A DNA stretch of 54,446 nt from Cycloclasticus sp. (GTDB taxonomy: Bacteria > Pseudomonadota > Gammaproteobacteria > Methylococcales > Cycloclasticaceae): assembly GCA_012959695.1 (NCBI GenBank), contig DUCS01000043.1:1-54446 (forward strand). Direction: 5' to 3'. The stretch's first letter is position 1; each line of letters opens with the position of its first letter. Both the position numbers and the translations under genes were made by a program. Of this stretch, positions 1 to 8,956 are shown one piece after another. The notes below the pieces were generated by a model, which saw nothing but the letters and a program-made list of their open reading frames with translations, was not told the origin of the DNA and searched no databases.

Positions 1-106
1 GAACACCGACTAAACTAGCTGCAGTTCTAGCGGTTGTGCCGGCAACAAAGTATTTCATCAGCTCTAATTGCTTATTTTTACTTAATTTACAATGCTTTAC
101 GTACAT
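1..106 (-). CDS. IS1595-family transposase, N-terminal fragment (cut by window edge)
   Basis: An ATG at 106-104 opens 35 codons that run off the window. The translation contains the block YFVAGTTARTAASLVGV, typical of the N-terminal DNA-binding region of IS1595-family (ISSod11-like) transposases. The catalytic DDE/DDN region would lie outside the window, so I cannot say whether the element is intact. The assignment rests on recognising this conserved motif. Confidence 0.65.
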   Translation of the reverse strand, partial: MYVKHCKLSKNKQLELMKYFVAGTTARTAASLVGV

Positions 107-145
107 CTGACAACCCTAACATTTGGTATGTTAGGTGTCAGCCCC
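1..145 (-). mobile_element. End of an IS1595-like insertion sequence
   Basis: The left edge of the window carries one end of an insertion sequence. It holds the first codons of an IS1595-type transposase (1-106, minus strand). Outside that lies a likely terminal inverted repeat that reads GGGGCTGACACCTAACA inward from position 145. Positions 107-141 can also fold as a hairpin (CTGACAACCCTAACA against TGTTAGGTGTCAG). The 8 bases just outside (146-153) would be one copy of the target duplication, but the other end lies beyond the window. The boundary at 145 is inferred from the GGGGCTG start and is uncertain by a few bases. Confidence 0.6.
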
Positions 146-158
146 TTTATTATTTCAT

Positions 159-191
159 AAAAAAACCCTATATATCATATATATAGGGTAA
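159..191 (-). terminator. Rho-independent terminator downstream of tRNA-Ser
   Basis: An 11-bp perfect stem (165-175 ACCCTATATAT with 179-189) encloses a 3-base loop. On the minus strand it is followed by a run of T (plus-strand A run 159-165). It lies directly downstream of the tRNA-Ser on that strand and separates it from the insertion sequence. A-runs on both flanks could let it work in both directions. Confidence 0.75.
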
Positions 192-196
192 AAACA

Positions 197-288
197 TGGC
201 GGAGAGAGAGGGATTCGAACCCTCGATGGGCTATAAAACCCATACTCCCTTAGCAGGGGAGCGCCTTCAGCCGCTCGGCCATCTCTCC
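197..288 (-). tRNA. serV: tRNA-Ser (anticodon GCU)
   Basis: On the minus strand the sequence begins GGAGAGATGGCCGAGCGG and ends with TCTCTCC, a discriminator G and an encoded CCA (197-199). The anticodon stem-loop is CTCCC-CTGCTAA-GGGAG, giving anticodon GCT, which reads AGC and AGU. A long variable arm and a T-arm with GGTTCGAATCC are present, as expected for a class II tRNA. The position next to csrA matches the csrA-serV order of E. coli. The tRNA-Arg genes that follow in E. coli are not in this window; an insertion sequence is there instead. Confidence 0.95.
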
Positions 289-340
289 GGAATTTTTTGC
301 TTGAGAAGAAGCTAAACACTTCCTCTTAAAGTAGCTTTAG

Positions 341-526
341 CTATCTATTGCCACTGTTGTTTTTTTCATCTTGAATTTTAGTATAAATTTCTTCTCGATG
401 AACAGAAACGCTTTTAGGTGCGTCAATTCCAATCCTTACTTGATTTCCTTTAACCCCTAACACGATGATAGATACATCATCACCAATTACGAGGGATTCA
501 CCAACCTTACGCGTTAAAATAAGCAT
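341..526 (-). CDS. csrA: Carbon storage regulator CsrA
   Basis: CsrA is a small dimeric RNA-binding protein that recognises GGA motifs in mRNA leaders and controls translation or stability of carbon-metabolism, motility and biofilm messages. The protein is 61 residues, the usual length. It starts [17 protein letters not shown], contains the [16 protein letters not shown] stretch, and so covers the whole family fold. The start at 526 is preferred because AAAGGAGACAGT sits just upstream; an upstream in-frame start adding 13 residues has no such site and does not fit the family. The gene follows lysC and precedes tRNA-Ser, the standard gammaproteobacterial order. Confidence 0.96.
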   Translation of the reverse strand: MLILTRKVGESLVIGDDVSIIVLGVKGNQVRIGIDAPKSVSVHREEIYTKIQDEKNNSGNR

Positions 527-643
527 ACTGTCTCCTTTTGTTTCAATTCCTTGAAACGTTGCCAACCAATATTTTGTTTTTTATTCTTATTATGGGAGTT
601 ATTCTATCATAGCTGCTAAACGCAAACAGCTATCGAGCCTCTA

Positions 644-1864
644 TTATTCTTGTGACAACCCGAAAGACTCGTGCAGTGTACGCACCGCTAATTCAAGATA
701 TTTTTCATCAACTACAACTGAAATTTTAATTTCTGACGTCGATATCATCTGTATATTAATGCCCTCGTCGGCCAATGCGCTAAACATTTGGCTTGCGATA
801 CCAGCGTGCGAGCGCATGCCTACTCCAACGATAGATACTTTGACAATTTTATCGTCACCAATAACTTTTTCTGCGCCCAATTCTGTACAAATACTTTGTA
901 AAATCTGCACCGTGTTTTTGTAATCATTACGATGAACCGTGAATGTAAAGTCTGTCGTTTTATCTTCTGCAATATTTTGCACGATCATGTCAATTTCAAT
1001 GTTTGCATTTGAAATTGGTTTTAAAATGGCTGATGCAACACCTGGCATATCCGGTACGCCTGCCAAGGTAACTTTTGCTTCATCGCGATTAAACGCAATA
1101 CCTGAAATTAATGCTTTTTCCATGTCCTCATCCTCATAAGTAATTAACGTGCCGTCACCCTCAACAAAAGTTGATAGAACACGTAATGGAACATTGTATT
1201 TACCTGCAAATTCAACGGCGCGAATTTGCAAAATTTTTGAACCCAAACTCGCCATTTCAAGCATTTCCTCAAAGGTGATTTTATCCAACCTTCTAGCTTT
1301 AGGCTCTACTCTTGGGTCGGTGGTGTAAACGCCATCAACGTCGGTGTAAATTCGGCATTCATCCGCTTTTAAAGCCGCGGCCAATGCAACGGCCGTTGTG
1401 TCGGAACCACCCCGGCCAAGCGTTGTGATAGCTCCCTCTGCGGTTATGCCTTGAAACCCCGCGACCACAACAATTTTACCTTGCGCTAAGTCAGCCTGAA
1501 TTCTATCTGTATGGATATCTTCAATTCTCGCTTTGGTATGTGCGTCATCGGTAATGATTTTAACTTGACTACCCGTGTATGAAACCGCGCGTTGGTCCAG
1601 TTCTTCTAGCGCCATGCAAAGCAAGCTAATGGTCACTTGCTCACCAGTCGATAGCAGCACATCCATTTGTTTTGCCGAGGGCGTCACTTGCATTTTTTTG
1701 GCAAGCTCGGTCATTCGATTAGTCTCACCACTCATGGCTGAAACAACGACAACCAGATCGTTGCCTGTAGCGCTCTTTTCGTCAATGAGCTTCTGGGCAA
1801 CATTTTGTATTTTGTCTGCAGTACCTACTGATGTACCGCCATATTTATGAACGTGTAATGTCAT
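644..1864 (-). CDS. lysC: Aspartate kinase (aspartokinase)
   Basis: This enzyme phosphorylates L-aspartate, the first step toward lysine, methionine and threonine and toward diaminopimelate for the cell wall. The 406-residue protein opens with the KYGGTSVG nucleotide/aspartate-binding motif (residues 7-14). The kinase domain includes TTLGRGGSDTTAVALAAAL and YTDVDGVYTTDPR. Two C-terminal ACT domains, roughly residues 265-405, include GVPDMPGVAS and VGVGMRSHAGIAS and would bind allosteric amino acids. Length and layout match monofunctional aspartokinases of the Pseudomonas type rather than ThrA-like fusions. It lies between alaS and csrA on the same strand, with a 67-base gap to alaS. The specific isozyme name is by analogy. 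Confidence 0.93.
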   Translation of the reverse strand: MTLHVHKYGGTSVGTADKIQNVAQKLIDEKSATGNDLVVVVSAMSGETNRMTELAKKMQVTPSAKQMDVLLSTGEQVTISLLCMALEELDQRAVSYTGSQVKIITDDAHTKARIEDIHTDRIQADLAQGKIVVVAGFQGITAEGAITTLGRGGSDTTAVALAAALKADECRIYTDVDGVYTTDPRVEPKARRLDKITFEEMLEMASLGSKILQIRAVEFAGKYNVPLRVLSTFVEGDGTLITYEDEDMEKALISGIAFNRDEAKVTLAGVPDMPGVASAILKPISNANIEIDMIVQNIAEDKTTDFTFTVHRNDYKNTVQILQSICTELGAEKVIGDDKIVKVSIVGVGMRSHAGIASQMFSALADEGINIQMISTSEIKISVVVDEKYLELAVRTLHESFGLSQE

Positions 1865-1931
1865 GCTGTTAATTTAATTAATTGTTATCTCTGTCCGCTT
1901 CTTTGGAAATTACGTTTCCGTTGGATGTGAA

Positions 1932-4541
1932 TCAACTGCTTAACTCTGCTCTCACCCAATCTGGGACCGATTTTAACGCATCATTTAATGCCGCAGGGTT
2001 ATTACCCCCCGCTTGCGCCATATCCGGACGGCCACCACCTTTTCCGCCAACCTGTTGAGCCACCGCGTTAACCAAATCGCCCGCTTTTATTCGACCAACT
2101 TGTTCTTTTGATACGCCGGCTATCAAGGTTACTTTTTCACCTTGAACGGTGGCCAGTACAACAGCCGCATTACCCAGCTTGTCTTTAAGTTGATCGACTA
2201 AATCTCGTAATGTTTTACCGTCACTGCCATCAACGTTCGCAGCAAGCACGTTGATGCCATCAATTTCTACCGCCTGATTAATCAAGTCACCACCGGCAGC
2301 CTCTGCCAATTGCCCTTTTAACTGCTCGAGCTCTTTTTCTAAGGCTTTGTTTTTGTCTTGGATTTGGGTGATTTTTTCTATCGCCGACTCACGGTTTCCT
2401 TTAACTATTTTGCTGATATTTTGCAGAAGAACGTCGCTTTCTGTCACCCAATCTAGCGCGCCTTCACCCGCTATTGCTTCAATACGACGCACACCGGATG
2501 CAATACCCGTTTCGGATAAGATTTTCATAAACCCGATATCACCCACGCGATTAACGTGTGTACCACCACACAATTCGGTTGAAAAATCACCCATTTTCAA
2601 TACGCGTACTTTATCGCCATACTTCTCGCCAAACAGTGCCATTGCGCCATTTTCTACCGCCGTCTCTTGATCGGTCACTTGCGTTTCTACATCCATGTTT
2701 AATCGTATTTGTTGATTAACCAAACGTTCTATTTCTTGCAATTGATTGTTCGCAATCGGCTCAAAATGACTAAAATCAAAACGTAATCGCTTCGCCTCAA
2801 CCAACGAGCCCTTCTGAGTCACGTGGTCACCCAGTACTTGCCTTAATGCCGCGTGCAATAAATGCGTGGCTGAATGGTTTGATGCAGTAGCCGAGCGTTT
2901 ATCACTATCCACTTCGGCATTAACTGTATTACCGATGCTAAACTCGCCGTTAACCACTCGACCGACGTGGAAATATGTATTGGCTTGCTTTTGAACGTCT
3001 AGTACCTCAAATGAACTATTCTCAAATGAAATAATGCCCTTATCGCCCGCTTGACCACCCGATTCGGCATAAAACGGCGTTGTATCCAATACTAAGTAAG
3101 CGTTATCACCTTCACTAACAGCGTTCACTTCCTCACCGTCTTTAATAATAGTCAACAACCGTGAATTTGATTGTAATGAATCGTATCCTGCAAATTCCGT
3201 TGTTAAATTCAGCGTTGGCAATTCAGACTGCCCCCCTGCGAATGAGCTGGATGACCTAGCGCGTTCGCGCTGTGCTTCCATCGCTTGTTCAAAACCGGCC
3301 ATATCAACCGTTAGGTCATTTTCTCTTGCATAATCGGCGGTTAAATCAACGGGGAAACCATACGTATCGTACAATTTAAACGCAACGTCACCTGTAATAA
3401 CATTGTCTTTTAACGACTTGGCCCCATCTTGTAATAACTTCATGCCCTGCTCTAACGTTTCAGCAAAACGCTGCTCTTCTTTCAACAAGATATTACTTAT
3501 TGTCCCAGACTTTTCAATCAGCTCAGGGTAGGCATCGCCCATTTGTTCAATAAGCGGCTGAACCAATTTATGGAAGAATACATCTTTCGTATCCAGCTTA
3601 TAACCGTGACGAATGGCCCGACGAATAATACGACGCAGCACATACCCTCTACCTTCATTGGACGGTAATACACCGTCTACGATAAGGAATGCACAAGAGC
3701 GAATATGATCTACTAATACGCGTAACGAGGTGTGCGTTTTATCACTGGTGTTGGTTAGTTCGGCGGCGTTATCAATCAGCGATTTGAATAACTCGATGTC
3801 GTAATTATTGTGCACACCTTGCAATACGGCAGCAACACGTTCTAGCCCCATACCTGTATCCACAGACGGCTTTGGCAACGGTGTTAATTCACCCTTTGAA
3901 TCACGGTTATATTGCATGAAAACCAAGTTCCAAATTTCCACATAACGATCACCATCTTCTTCTGGCGTACCCGGTGGGCCACCGGCCACTTCTTCACCGT
4001 GATCATAGAAAATTTCAGAACAAGGACCGCAGGGACCTGTATCACCCATTGACCAAAAGTTATCTTTTGCGCCAATGCGAGACAATCTGTCAGGGCTAAC
4101 GCCCACTTCATTTAACCAAATGTCGGCGGCCTCTGGGTCTTCATCAAATACGGTTACCCACAATTTTTCAGCCGGTATACCTAACTCATCAACCAAGAAT
4201 TCCCACGCATATTTAATCGCATCACGCTTGAAATATTCACCAAAGCTAAAGTTACCCAGCATTTCAAAGAAGGTGTGGTGGCGCGCGGTATAGCCAACAT
4301 TTTCTAAGTCGTTGTGCTTACCACCTGCCCGCACACAACGCTGAGACGACGTTGCTTTAGTATATGCACGTTTTTCTTGACCCAAAAACACATCTTTAAA
4401 TTGCACCATGCCGGCATTGGTGAATAACAGCGTGGGATCATTACCGGGTACTAACGAACTCGAGGGCACAATTTGATGCCCTTGTTTTTCGAAATAGCCT
4501 AAAAAGGCTAATCGTATGTCAGTCGTACTTAATTTTTTCAT
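1932..4541 (-). CDS. alaS: Alanyl-tRNA synthetase
   Basis: AlaRS charges tRNA-Ala in the cytoplasm and clears mischarged Ser/Gly-tRNA-Ala. The protein has 869 residues (E. coli 876) and reads as complete. The class II catalytic core carries [16 protein letters not shown] and [14 protein letters not shown] near residues 70-105. The editing domain shows the zinc-binding pairs HSATH (about residue 555) and CGGTH (about residue 658). The C-terminal region carries a coiled coil followed by a glycine-rich [15 protein letters not shown] segment, the C-Ala domain. It is preceded by recX with a 16-base gap and followed by lysC, the usual order. Confidence 0.97.
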   Translation of the reverse strand: MKKLSTTDIRLAFLGYFEKQGHQIVPSSSLVPGNDPTLLFTNAGMVQFKDVFLGQEKRAYTKATSSQRCVRAGGKHNDLENVGYTARHHTFFEMLGNFSFGEYFKRDAIKYAWEFLVDELGIPAEKLWVTVFDEDPEAADIWLNEVGVSPDRLSRIGAKDNFWSMGDTGPCGPCSEIFYDHGEEVAGGPPGTPEEDGDRYVEIWNLVFMQYNRDSKGELTPLPKPSVDTGMGLERVAAVLQGVHNNYDIELFKSLIDNAAELTNTSDKTHTSLRVLVDHIRSCAFLIVDGVLPSNEGRGYVLRRIIRRAIRHGYKLDTKDVFFHKLVQPLIEQMGDAYPELIEKSGTISNILLKEEQRFAETLEQGMKLLQDGAKSLKDNVITGDVAFKLYDTYGFPVDLTADYARENDLTVDMAGFEQAMEAQRERARSSSSFAGGQSELPTLNLTTEFAGYDSLQSNSRLLTIIKDGEEVNAVSEGDNAYLVLDTTPFYAESGGQAGDKGIISFENSSFEVLDVQKQANTYFHVGRVVNGEFSIGNTVNAEVDSDKRSATASNHSATHLLHAALRQVLGDHVTQKGSLVEAKRLRFDFSHFEPIANNQLQEIERLVNQQIRLNMDVETQVTDQETAVENGAMALFGEKYGDKVRVLKMGDFSTELCGGTHVNRVGDIGFMKILSETGIASGVRRIEAIAGEGALDWVTESDVLLQNISKIVKGNRESAIEKITQIQDKNKALEKELEQLKGQLAEAAGGDLINQAVEIDGINVLAANVDGSDGKTLRDLVDQLKDKLGNAAVVLATVQGEKVTLIAGVSKEQVGRIKAGDLVNAVAQQVGGKGGGRPDMAQAGGNNPAALNDALKSVPDWVRAELSS

Positions 4542-4557
4542 CTCGCTAAAACCTGTA

Positions 4558-5013
4558 TTAACTCAGCTGATTAAATAATTGCTTAATCATCTCGTGCGTA
4601 AACCCTTTATGTTGAAAAAAACGTGTTCGTTTTGCACGTTCTTTCATATCGTCTGGAGGTTGATGCCCGTATTTTTTTGTATGTAATTCATTCAATACTT
4701 CTTGCCAGTCAGGCGCGTCCTCAAACACGTCATTCACGGCTACATCAACGCCTCGCTCTTTCAATTCATATTGAATTCGAACCGGCCCAAAACCTTTAAG
4801 TAACCGCGACCGGCTATAGCTTTCTGCGAAACGTAGATCACTTTGCCAATTTTTATCAATAAACTCTTCTAAAAGTAGTCGGATATCATCTTCATCAAAC
4901 CCTTTCGCTGCTAACTTTTGAAGCAACTCACGTTGGCTATGCTCTCTTCTAGATAAGAGTGCAAAGCATCTCGCTCTTAAGCGTGATTGTTGCTTCTTTT
5001 TTTCTTCACTCAG
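4558..5013 (-). CDS. recX: Regulatory protein RecX, probable CTG start
   Basis: RecX binds RecA filaments and limits their extension, so it tunes recombination and the SOS response. Recognisable parts are [17 protein letters not shown] (family N-terminal repeat), [37 protein letters not shown], and the C-terminal RRRFF-like block [16 protein letters not shown]. No ATG exists between the recA stop and the conserved region. The frame stays open up to a CTG at 5013-5011 that overlaps the recA TGA stop (CTGA) and lies about 6 bases after AAGGTGA. Starting there gives 151 residues, a normal RecX length. A TTG at 4926 would give 122 residues and delete the conserved N-terminus. The coupling predicts co-translation with recA. 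Confidence 0.82.
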   Translation of the reverse strand: MSEEKKKQQSRLRARCFALLSRREHSQRELLQKLAAKGFDEDDIRLLLEEFIDKNWQSDLRFAESYSRSRLLKGFGPVRIQYELKERGVDVAVNDVFEDAPDWQEVLNELHTKKYGHQPPDDMKERAKRTRFFQHKGFTHEMIKQLFNQLS

Positions 5014-6041
5014 GCTTTTTCACCTTCAACTTTAGATTCGAGTTTTTGCTTCTTAGGCATCAATTCTGCTCTAATATTTGCTTCAAGCTCCGCTGCTTTT
5101 TCTGGATTTTCTTTAAAGAAACTCTTTGCATTATCTTTGCCTTGACCAATTTTAGCGCCGCCATAACTGTACCAAGAGCCCGCTTTTTCGACCAAGTCTA
5201 GGCTGACACCCAAATCGACCAGTTCGCCTTCGCGTGAAATACCTTCACCGTACAAAATTTCAAACAATGCTTGCTTAAACGGCGGCGCAACTTTGTTCTT
5301 TACTACTTTAACTCGAGTCTCGTTACCTAAAATTTCATCGCCCTTCTTAATCGCACCAATGCGGCGAATATCTAATCGAACTGAAGAATAAAATTTAAGT
5401 GCATTACCACCCGTTGTCGTTTCTGGGCTACCAAACATCACACCAATTTTCATACGAATTTGGTTAATGAATACCACCAAGGTATTGGAGCGTTTGATAT
5501 TACCGGTTAGTTTTCTTAGTGCTTGAGACATTAGGCGCGCTTGTAAACCCACATGATGATCGCCCATGTCGCCTTCAATTTCCGCCCGTGGTGTTAATGC
5601 GGCAACAGAGTCAATAACCACCATGTCTACAGCACCTGAACGTACTAACATATCGACAATCTCAAGCGCCTGTTCGCCAGTATCCGGCTGCGACACCAAT
5701 AAGTTATCCATATCAACGCCCAATTTATCTGCATAAATAGGGTCTAACGCATGTTCAGCATCAACAAAGGCTGCTGTGCCGCCTTCTTTTTGACATTGTG
5801 CAATACATTCCAACGTTAACGTTGTTTTACCGGATGATTCTGGCCCATAAATTTCAACCACTCGACCTCGTGGCAAACCGCCAACACCCAACGCTATATC
5901 AAGCGCAATAGAGCCGGTTGAATACACTTCTATATCAGGAATAGCACTGCCATCGCCCATGCGCATCACTGAGCCTTTACCGAATTGTTTTTCTATTTGA
6001 AGTAACGCTGCGCTCAGTGCTTTTTTCTTATTGTCATCCAT
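5010..6041 (-). CDS. recA: Recombinase A
   Basis: RecA forms ATP-dependent filaments on single-stranded DNA, drives strand exchange and triggers LexA self-cleavage. The 343-residue protein shows GPESSGKTT (Walker A), DAEHALDP, loop L1 around [12 protein letters not shown], and the L2 region [22 protein letters not shown]. The acidic/lysine-rich C-terminus is present. I start at MDDNKKKAL (6041), which has AAGAGGA upstream and matches the family N-terminus; a 14-residue upstream extension is possible but unlikely. A candidate extended -10 (TGTGATAAT, minus strand, 6112-6104) lies about 65 bases upstream. No canonical CTGT-N8-ACAG LexA box is visible between 6042 and 6156. Confidence 0.98.
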   Translation of the reverse strand: MDDNKKKALSAALLQIEKQFGKGSVMRMGDGSAIPDIEVYSTGSIALDIALGVGGLPRGRVVEIYGPESSGKTTLTLECIAQCQKEGGTAAFVDAEHALDPIYADKLGVDMDNLLVSQPDTGEQALEIVDMLVRSGAVDMVVIDSVAALTPRAEIEGDMGDHHVGLQARLMSQALRKLTGNIKRSNTLVVFINQIRMKIGVMFGSPETTTGGNALKFYSSVRLDIRRIGAIKKGDEILGNETRVKVVKNKVAPPFKQALFEILYGEGISREGELVDLGVSLDLVEKAGSWYSYGGAKIGQGKDNAKSFFKENPEKAAELEANIRAELMPKKQKLESKVEGEKA

Positions 6042-6156
6042 TGTTTTAATCCTCTTCAACGTCTCTGCTCCATGCAAAGGCAAGTTATCGTAAATAATCT
6101 TAAATTATCACATAAACTGACTTTTACGCATAATGAAATCGCCAGTTTATACCCAG

Positions 6157-6657
6157 TTAGTTCGTTGTCGCGTCGATCAACAACTGCAACGCCATTTTTA
6201 CCGCCTTAGATCTCACCTCATCACGGTTTCCATCAAACACTTTGTATAGCGCCTGAGGCGGATTATTTAAGTTTTTAACTGCAAACCAAACCAATCCAAC
6301 TGGCTTACTCTTTGAGCCACCCGATGGCCCAGCAATGCCGGTAATTGATAATGCAAATGACGACCCAAAAACGCGCTGAGCACCTGTTGCCATTTCTTGC
6401 ACCACTTGTTCGCTGACCGCACCAAATTCAGAAAGGCTGGAGTCATTAACATGCAAACAGCTAAGCTTTGCCGAGTTGTTATAACTAACAACGCCACCTA
6501 AAAACCAGGCGCTGCTTCCCGCGGAGTCAGTCAACACTTTAGATAACCAACCACCCGTACAAGATTCAGCAACAGCAAGCGTTTTACCTTGCGCTAACAA
6601 ATTATTTGCCAACCGTTTTACCAATGACTGTATGTCTTGATGCACCAGATCCGTCAT
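6157..6657 (-). CDS. pncC: Nicotinamide-nucleotide amidohydrolase (CinA C-terminal family)
   Basis: PncC deamidates nicotinamide mononucleotide to nicotinate mononucleotide, recycling a by-product of DNA ligase for NAD synthesis. The 166-residue stand-alone protein has the family motifs AESCTGGWLS, SSAWFLGGVVSYNN, LSITGIAGPSGGS and KPVGLVWFAV. Length matches E. coli PncC (165), so there is no fused CinA N-terminal domain. It precedes recA on the same strand, a common gammaproteobacterial arrangement. The enzyme name is inferred from the family. Confidence 0.92.
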   Translation of the reverse strand: MTDLVHQDIQSLVKRLANNLLAQGKTLAVAESCTGGWLSKVLTDSAGSSAWFLGGVVSYNNSAKLSCLHVNDSSLSEFGAVSEQVVQEMATGAQRVFGSSFALSITGIAGPSGGSKSKPVGLVWFAVKNLNNPPQALYKVFDGNRDEVRSKAVKMALQLLIDATTN

Positions 6658-6831
6658 TAAAATAGTCTCATGTAGATGTCATGAGCAGTATAGAGGATAT
6701 TAAGTGGCCGCAACGTTGAAAAACTTGGAGCCAATATGGATGACTGCTTCGATGCGGCAACAAAAAAGCATTTAATGCGAAGTAAGAAATACCAAATTAT
6801 TTAAAGCAAAGATAGAATAGCTATTGGCTAT

Positions 6832-8680
6832 TTAGAACTCGTCCAACAACCTTTCAAGCTCTCTGATTGTATTAACCGTATCCTTATATTTGCTTTCCAT
6901 GCCCTTAATCGCATTAACATTACGGTGGCTAAACTCCATTGAAGAACCCAGTTGTACATTAATGTCAGATATTTTCTCGCCAATTAAATCAAGGCTTTCC
7001 ATATCTTGTGCGAAATTGCCCGTCGTCGTGTTCAAAATTTCCGTATTGTCACTGATTTGTGTCGATACCTGATTTGATGTTTCAATCAACGCGGATAGGT
7101 CCGCAACACCTTTTTGCATTTCATTATTTATCTCGGTGATATTAGTAATGACAAAACTCACCGTTTTATTCGCTTCATCCAGCGATTCTGTCGTACGAAT
7201 TGCAAGTTGCCTAACTTCGTCTGCCACCACTGCAAAACCACGACCTTGATCACCCGCTCTTGTCGCTTCAATGGCCGCATTCAGAGCTAATAGATTGGTT
7301 TGAGCCGCAATATTAGTAATAACATCTAGAACACTGTCTACCTGTATGACATCATCCGATAACTTAAGTAATTTTTGCGAAACCTCAGTTTCCATTTCAA
7401 CATTTCGCTCAATGTTATTTTTTAGAGCGCCCATGGATTTATTGGCCTCATTCATCAAATCATTCGATTGTCTAATATTGTCTAATACCACCCTAGTTGA
7501 TCGTATTGCATCGTTGGTAGACTCTGTTATTGTGCTACTCTCAGCGCTAGAAGTGTTTGTTGAATACTCTCATTGTTACTTTTGGCTTTTAAAACAACCT
7601 GCCTAATTTGATCTATAAATTGATTGAAGTTTTGCCCAATAACAGCCAATTCATCATTTGTGTCTAAATCGAATCGTTTATTTAAAATGCGGTCATCACG
7701 CTGTAATTCATCTGAAATATATTCAATGGGTTGCACCACATATTTGCGCACAACATACGACAAAATCAGCAAGACACCAAGGTCCACAATCGCCATTAAG
7801 ATTAGCTGAAACGTCATCGCAGACTCCGCCTTATCAACTAGCGCTTCAACCTTCGATAATTTTTCAGCCATAATGGCATAGCCAACGACTTTTCCGCTAA
7901 AGCCTTTAATGGGAGTACTGGTAAAGAAGAAATTTTCGCTGGTGCCTGTTTTTCTAATATCTAAACTCTTTAACTCATCAAACAGTTTTTGGTTAAGGGA
8001 CTTTCTATCTGAAGCCAACACGAATTGATTGTTTATTTTTGGCGCAGATGCAAGCGCTTTGGCAATACTCAAGTGTTTCGCATCCATTAAAATAAAGCCT
8101 TCTACCCCACGAGACTTAGCTTCTTTAATAATGGAATTTAAGTCTTGCATGAATTCAACACTGCCAAGGTATTCGCCTTTATCAATGTTGGTGATATACC
8201 TCTTAAAACCAGTCCAACCCTACCAATTTCAACCGCAACAACTGGCTTTTTAGTTTGCTTAACTGACACAATGGTATGGCGAAAAGCCTTAAGGTCATCA
8301 CCGTACTTGTCTAAATTCCAAATGCGTACAAAACTACGAATATCTCTGTCGTGGACGTGAATCTTTATATTTTGAAACTTGGTATGCACTTTATACGATT
8401 GAATAACCGCACTTAATCGATTGATTGTCGCACGACGATCATTCTCTATTAGCGATGAAATAATCGCCTCATTTTGTGATAAATCAATCACATTAGAAAT
8501 AGCTAAGTCTAATTTTGTTTGATATTTTTCCGCATAGTAATCAAGTAATTTATCTTCTTCGGCTTGATAGACATCTGTTTCAATATCACTGATAGCCATC
8601 AATGATGTCACCACTAAGACGCCTAGCCCTAGAACCAGCGCCACAACCATTGGGGTATGTATTTTTTGACTGATATTCAT
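6832..8680 (-). pseudogene. Methyl-accepting chemotaxis protein (dCache-type), two frameshifts
   Basis: Three consecutive open segments on the minus strand (8680-8138, 8150-7527, 7491-6832), each in a different frame, together spell one chemoreceptor of about 616 residues. The N-terminus has a membrane helix (about residues 9-30). A periplasmic double-Cache-like domain follows with KIHVHDRDIRSFVRIWNLD, YGDDLKAFRHTI and VGLVLRGISP; continuing after the first shift are DKGEYLGSVEFMQDL and EGFILMD. A second membrane helix, a HAMP-like linker and the signalling hairpin ([35 protein letters not shown]) complete it. The first shift lies near 8182-8192 (one base missing around ACATTGAT), the second near 7550-7570. 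No C-terminal CheR/CheB pentapeptide is seen. Either the gene is decayed or the assembly has two single-base errors. Confidence 0.85.
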
Positions 8681-8956
8681 TTAATATTATGCACTTTTAT
8701 GGGTTACCTTACTTATATCGGCAAGACTCATATAATCTTAATCACTTTATCGTCATCTCTCTGGGCAAGACGGGTAAAGCTTGTTTTTATTATTCAACAC
8801 CAAGCTTTAGGTTATGATGCGGACGCGATTTGTGTTTTCTAAACATCTACTCTAGAAACGCCACCTAAAATAACTGAAAAGACTTTTGATGCCCACAAAT
8901 ACCGACTTAAATATATATAATAAAGTTCTCCGAACCCATCTATAAACCACGTATAA

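Noticed and set aside
310..342. Inverted repeat AGCTAAA/TTTAGCT between tRNA-Ser and csrA
   Set aside because: The stem is short with an 18-base loop and no T-run, so it is not convincing as a terminator or operator.
6816..6832. Hairpin AATAGC/GCTATT at the end of the frameshifted chemoreceptor
   Set aside because: A weak A+T-rich stem without a T-run on the minus strand; not a credible terminator.
8681..8956. Possible small gene between the chemoreceptor and mutS
   Set aside because: A 61-codon frame exists but overlaps the start of the chemoreceptor antisense and shows no ribosome site or recognisable motif; the region is better read as the divergent promoter area.
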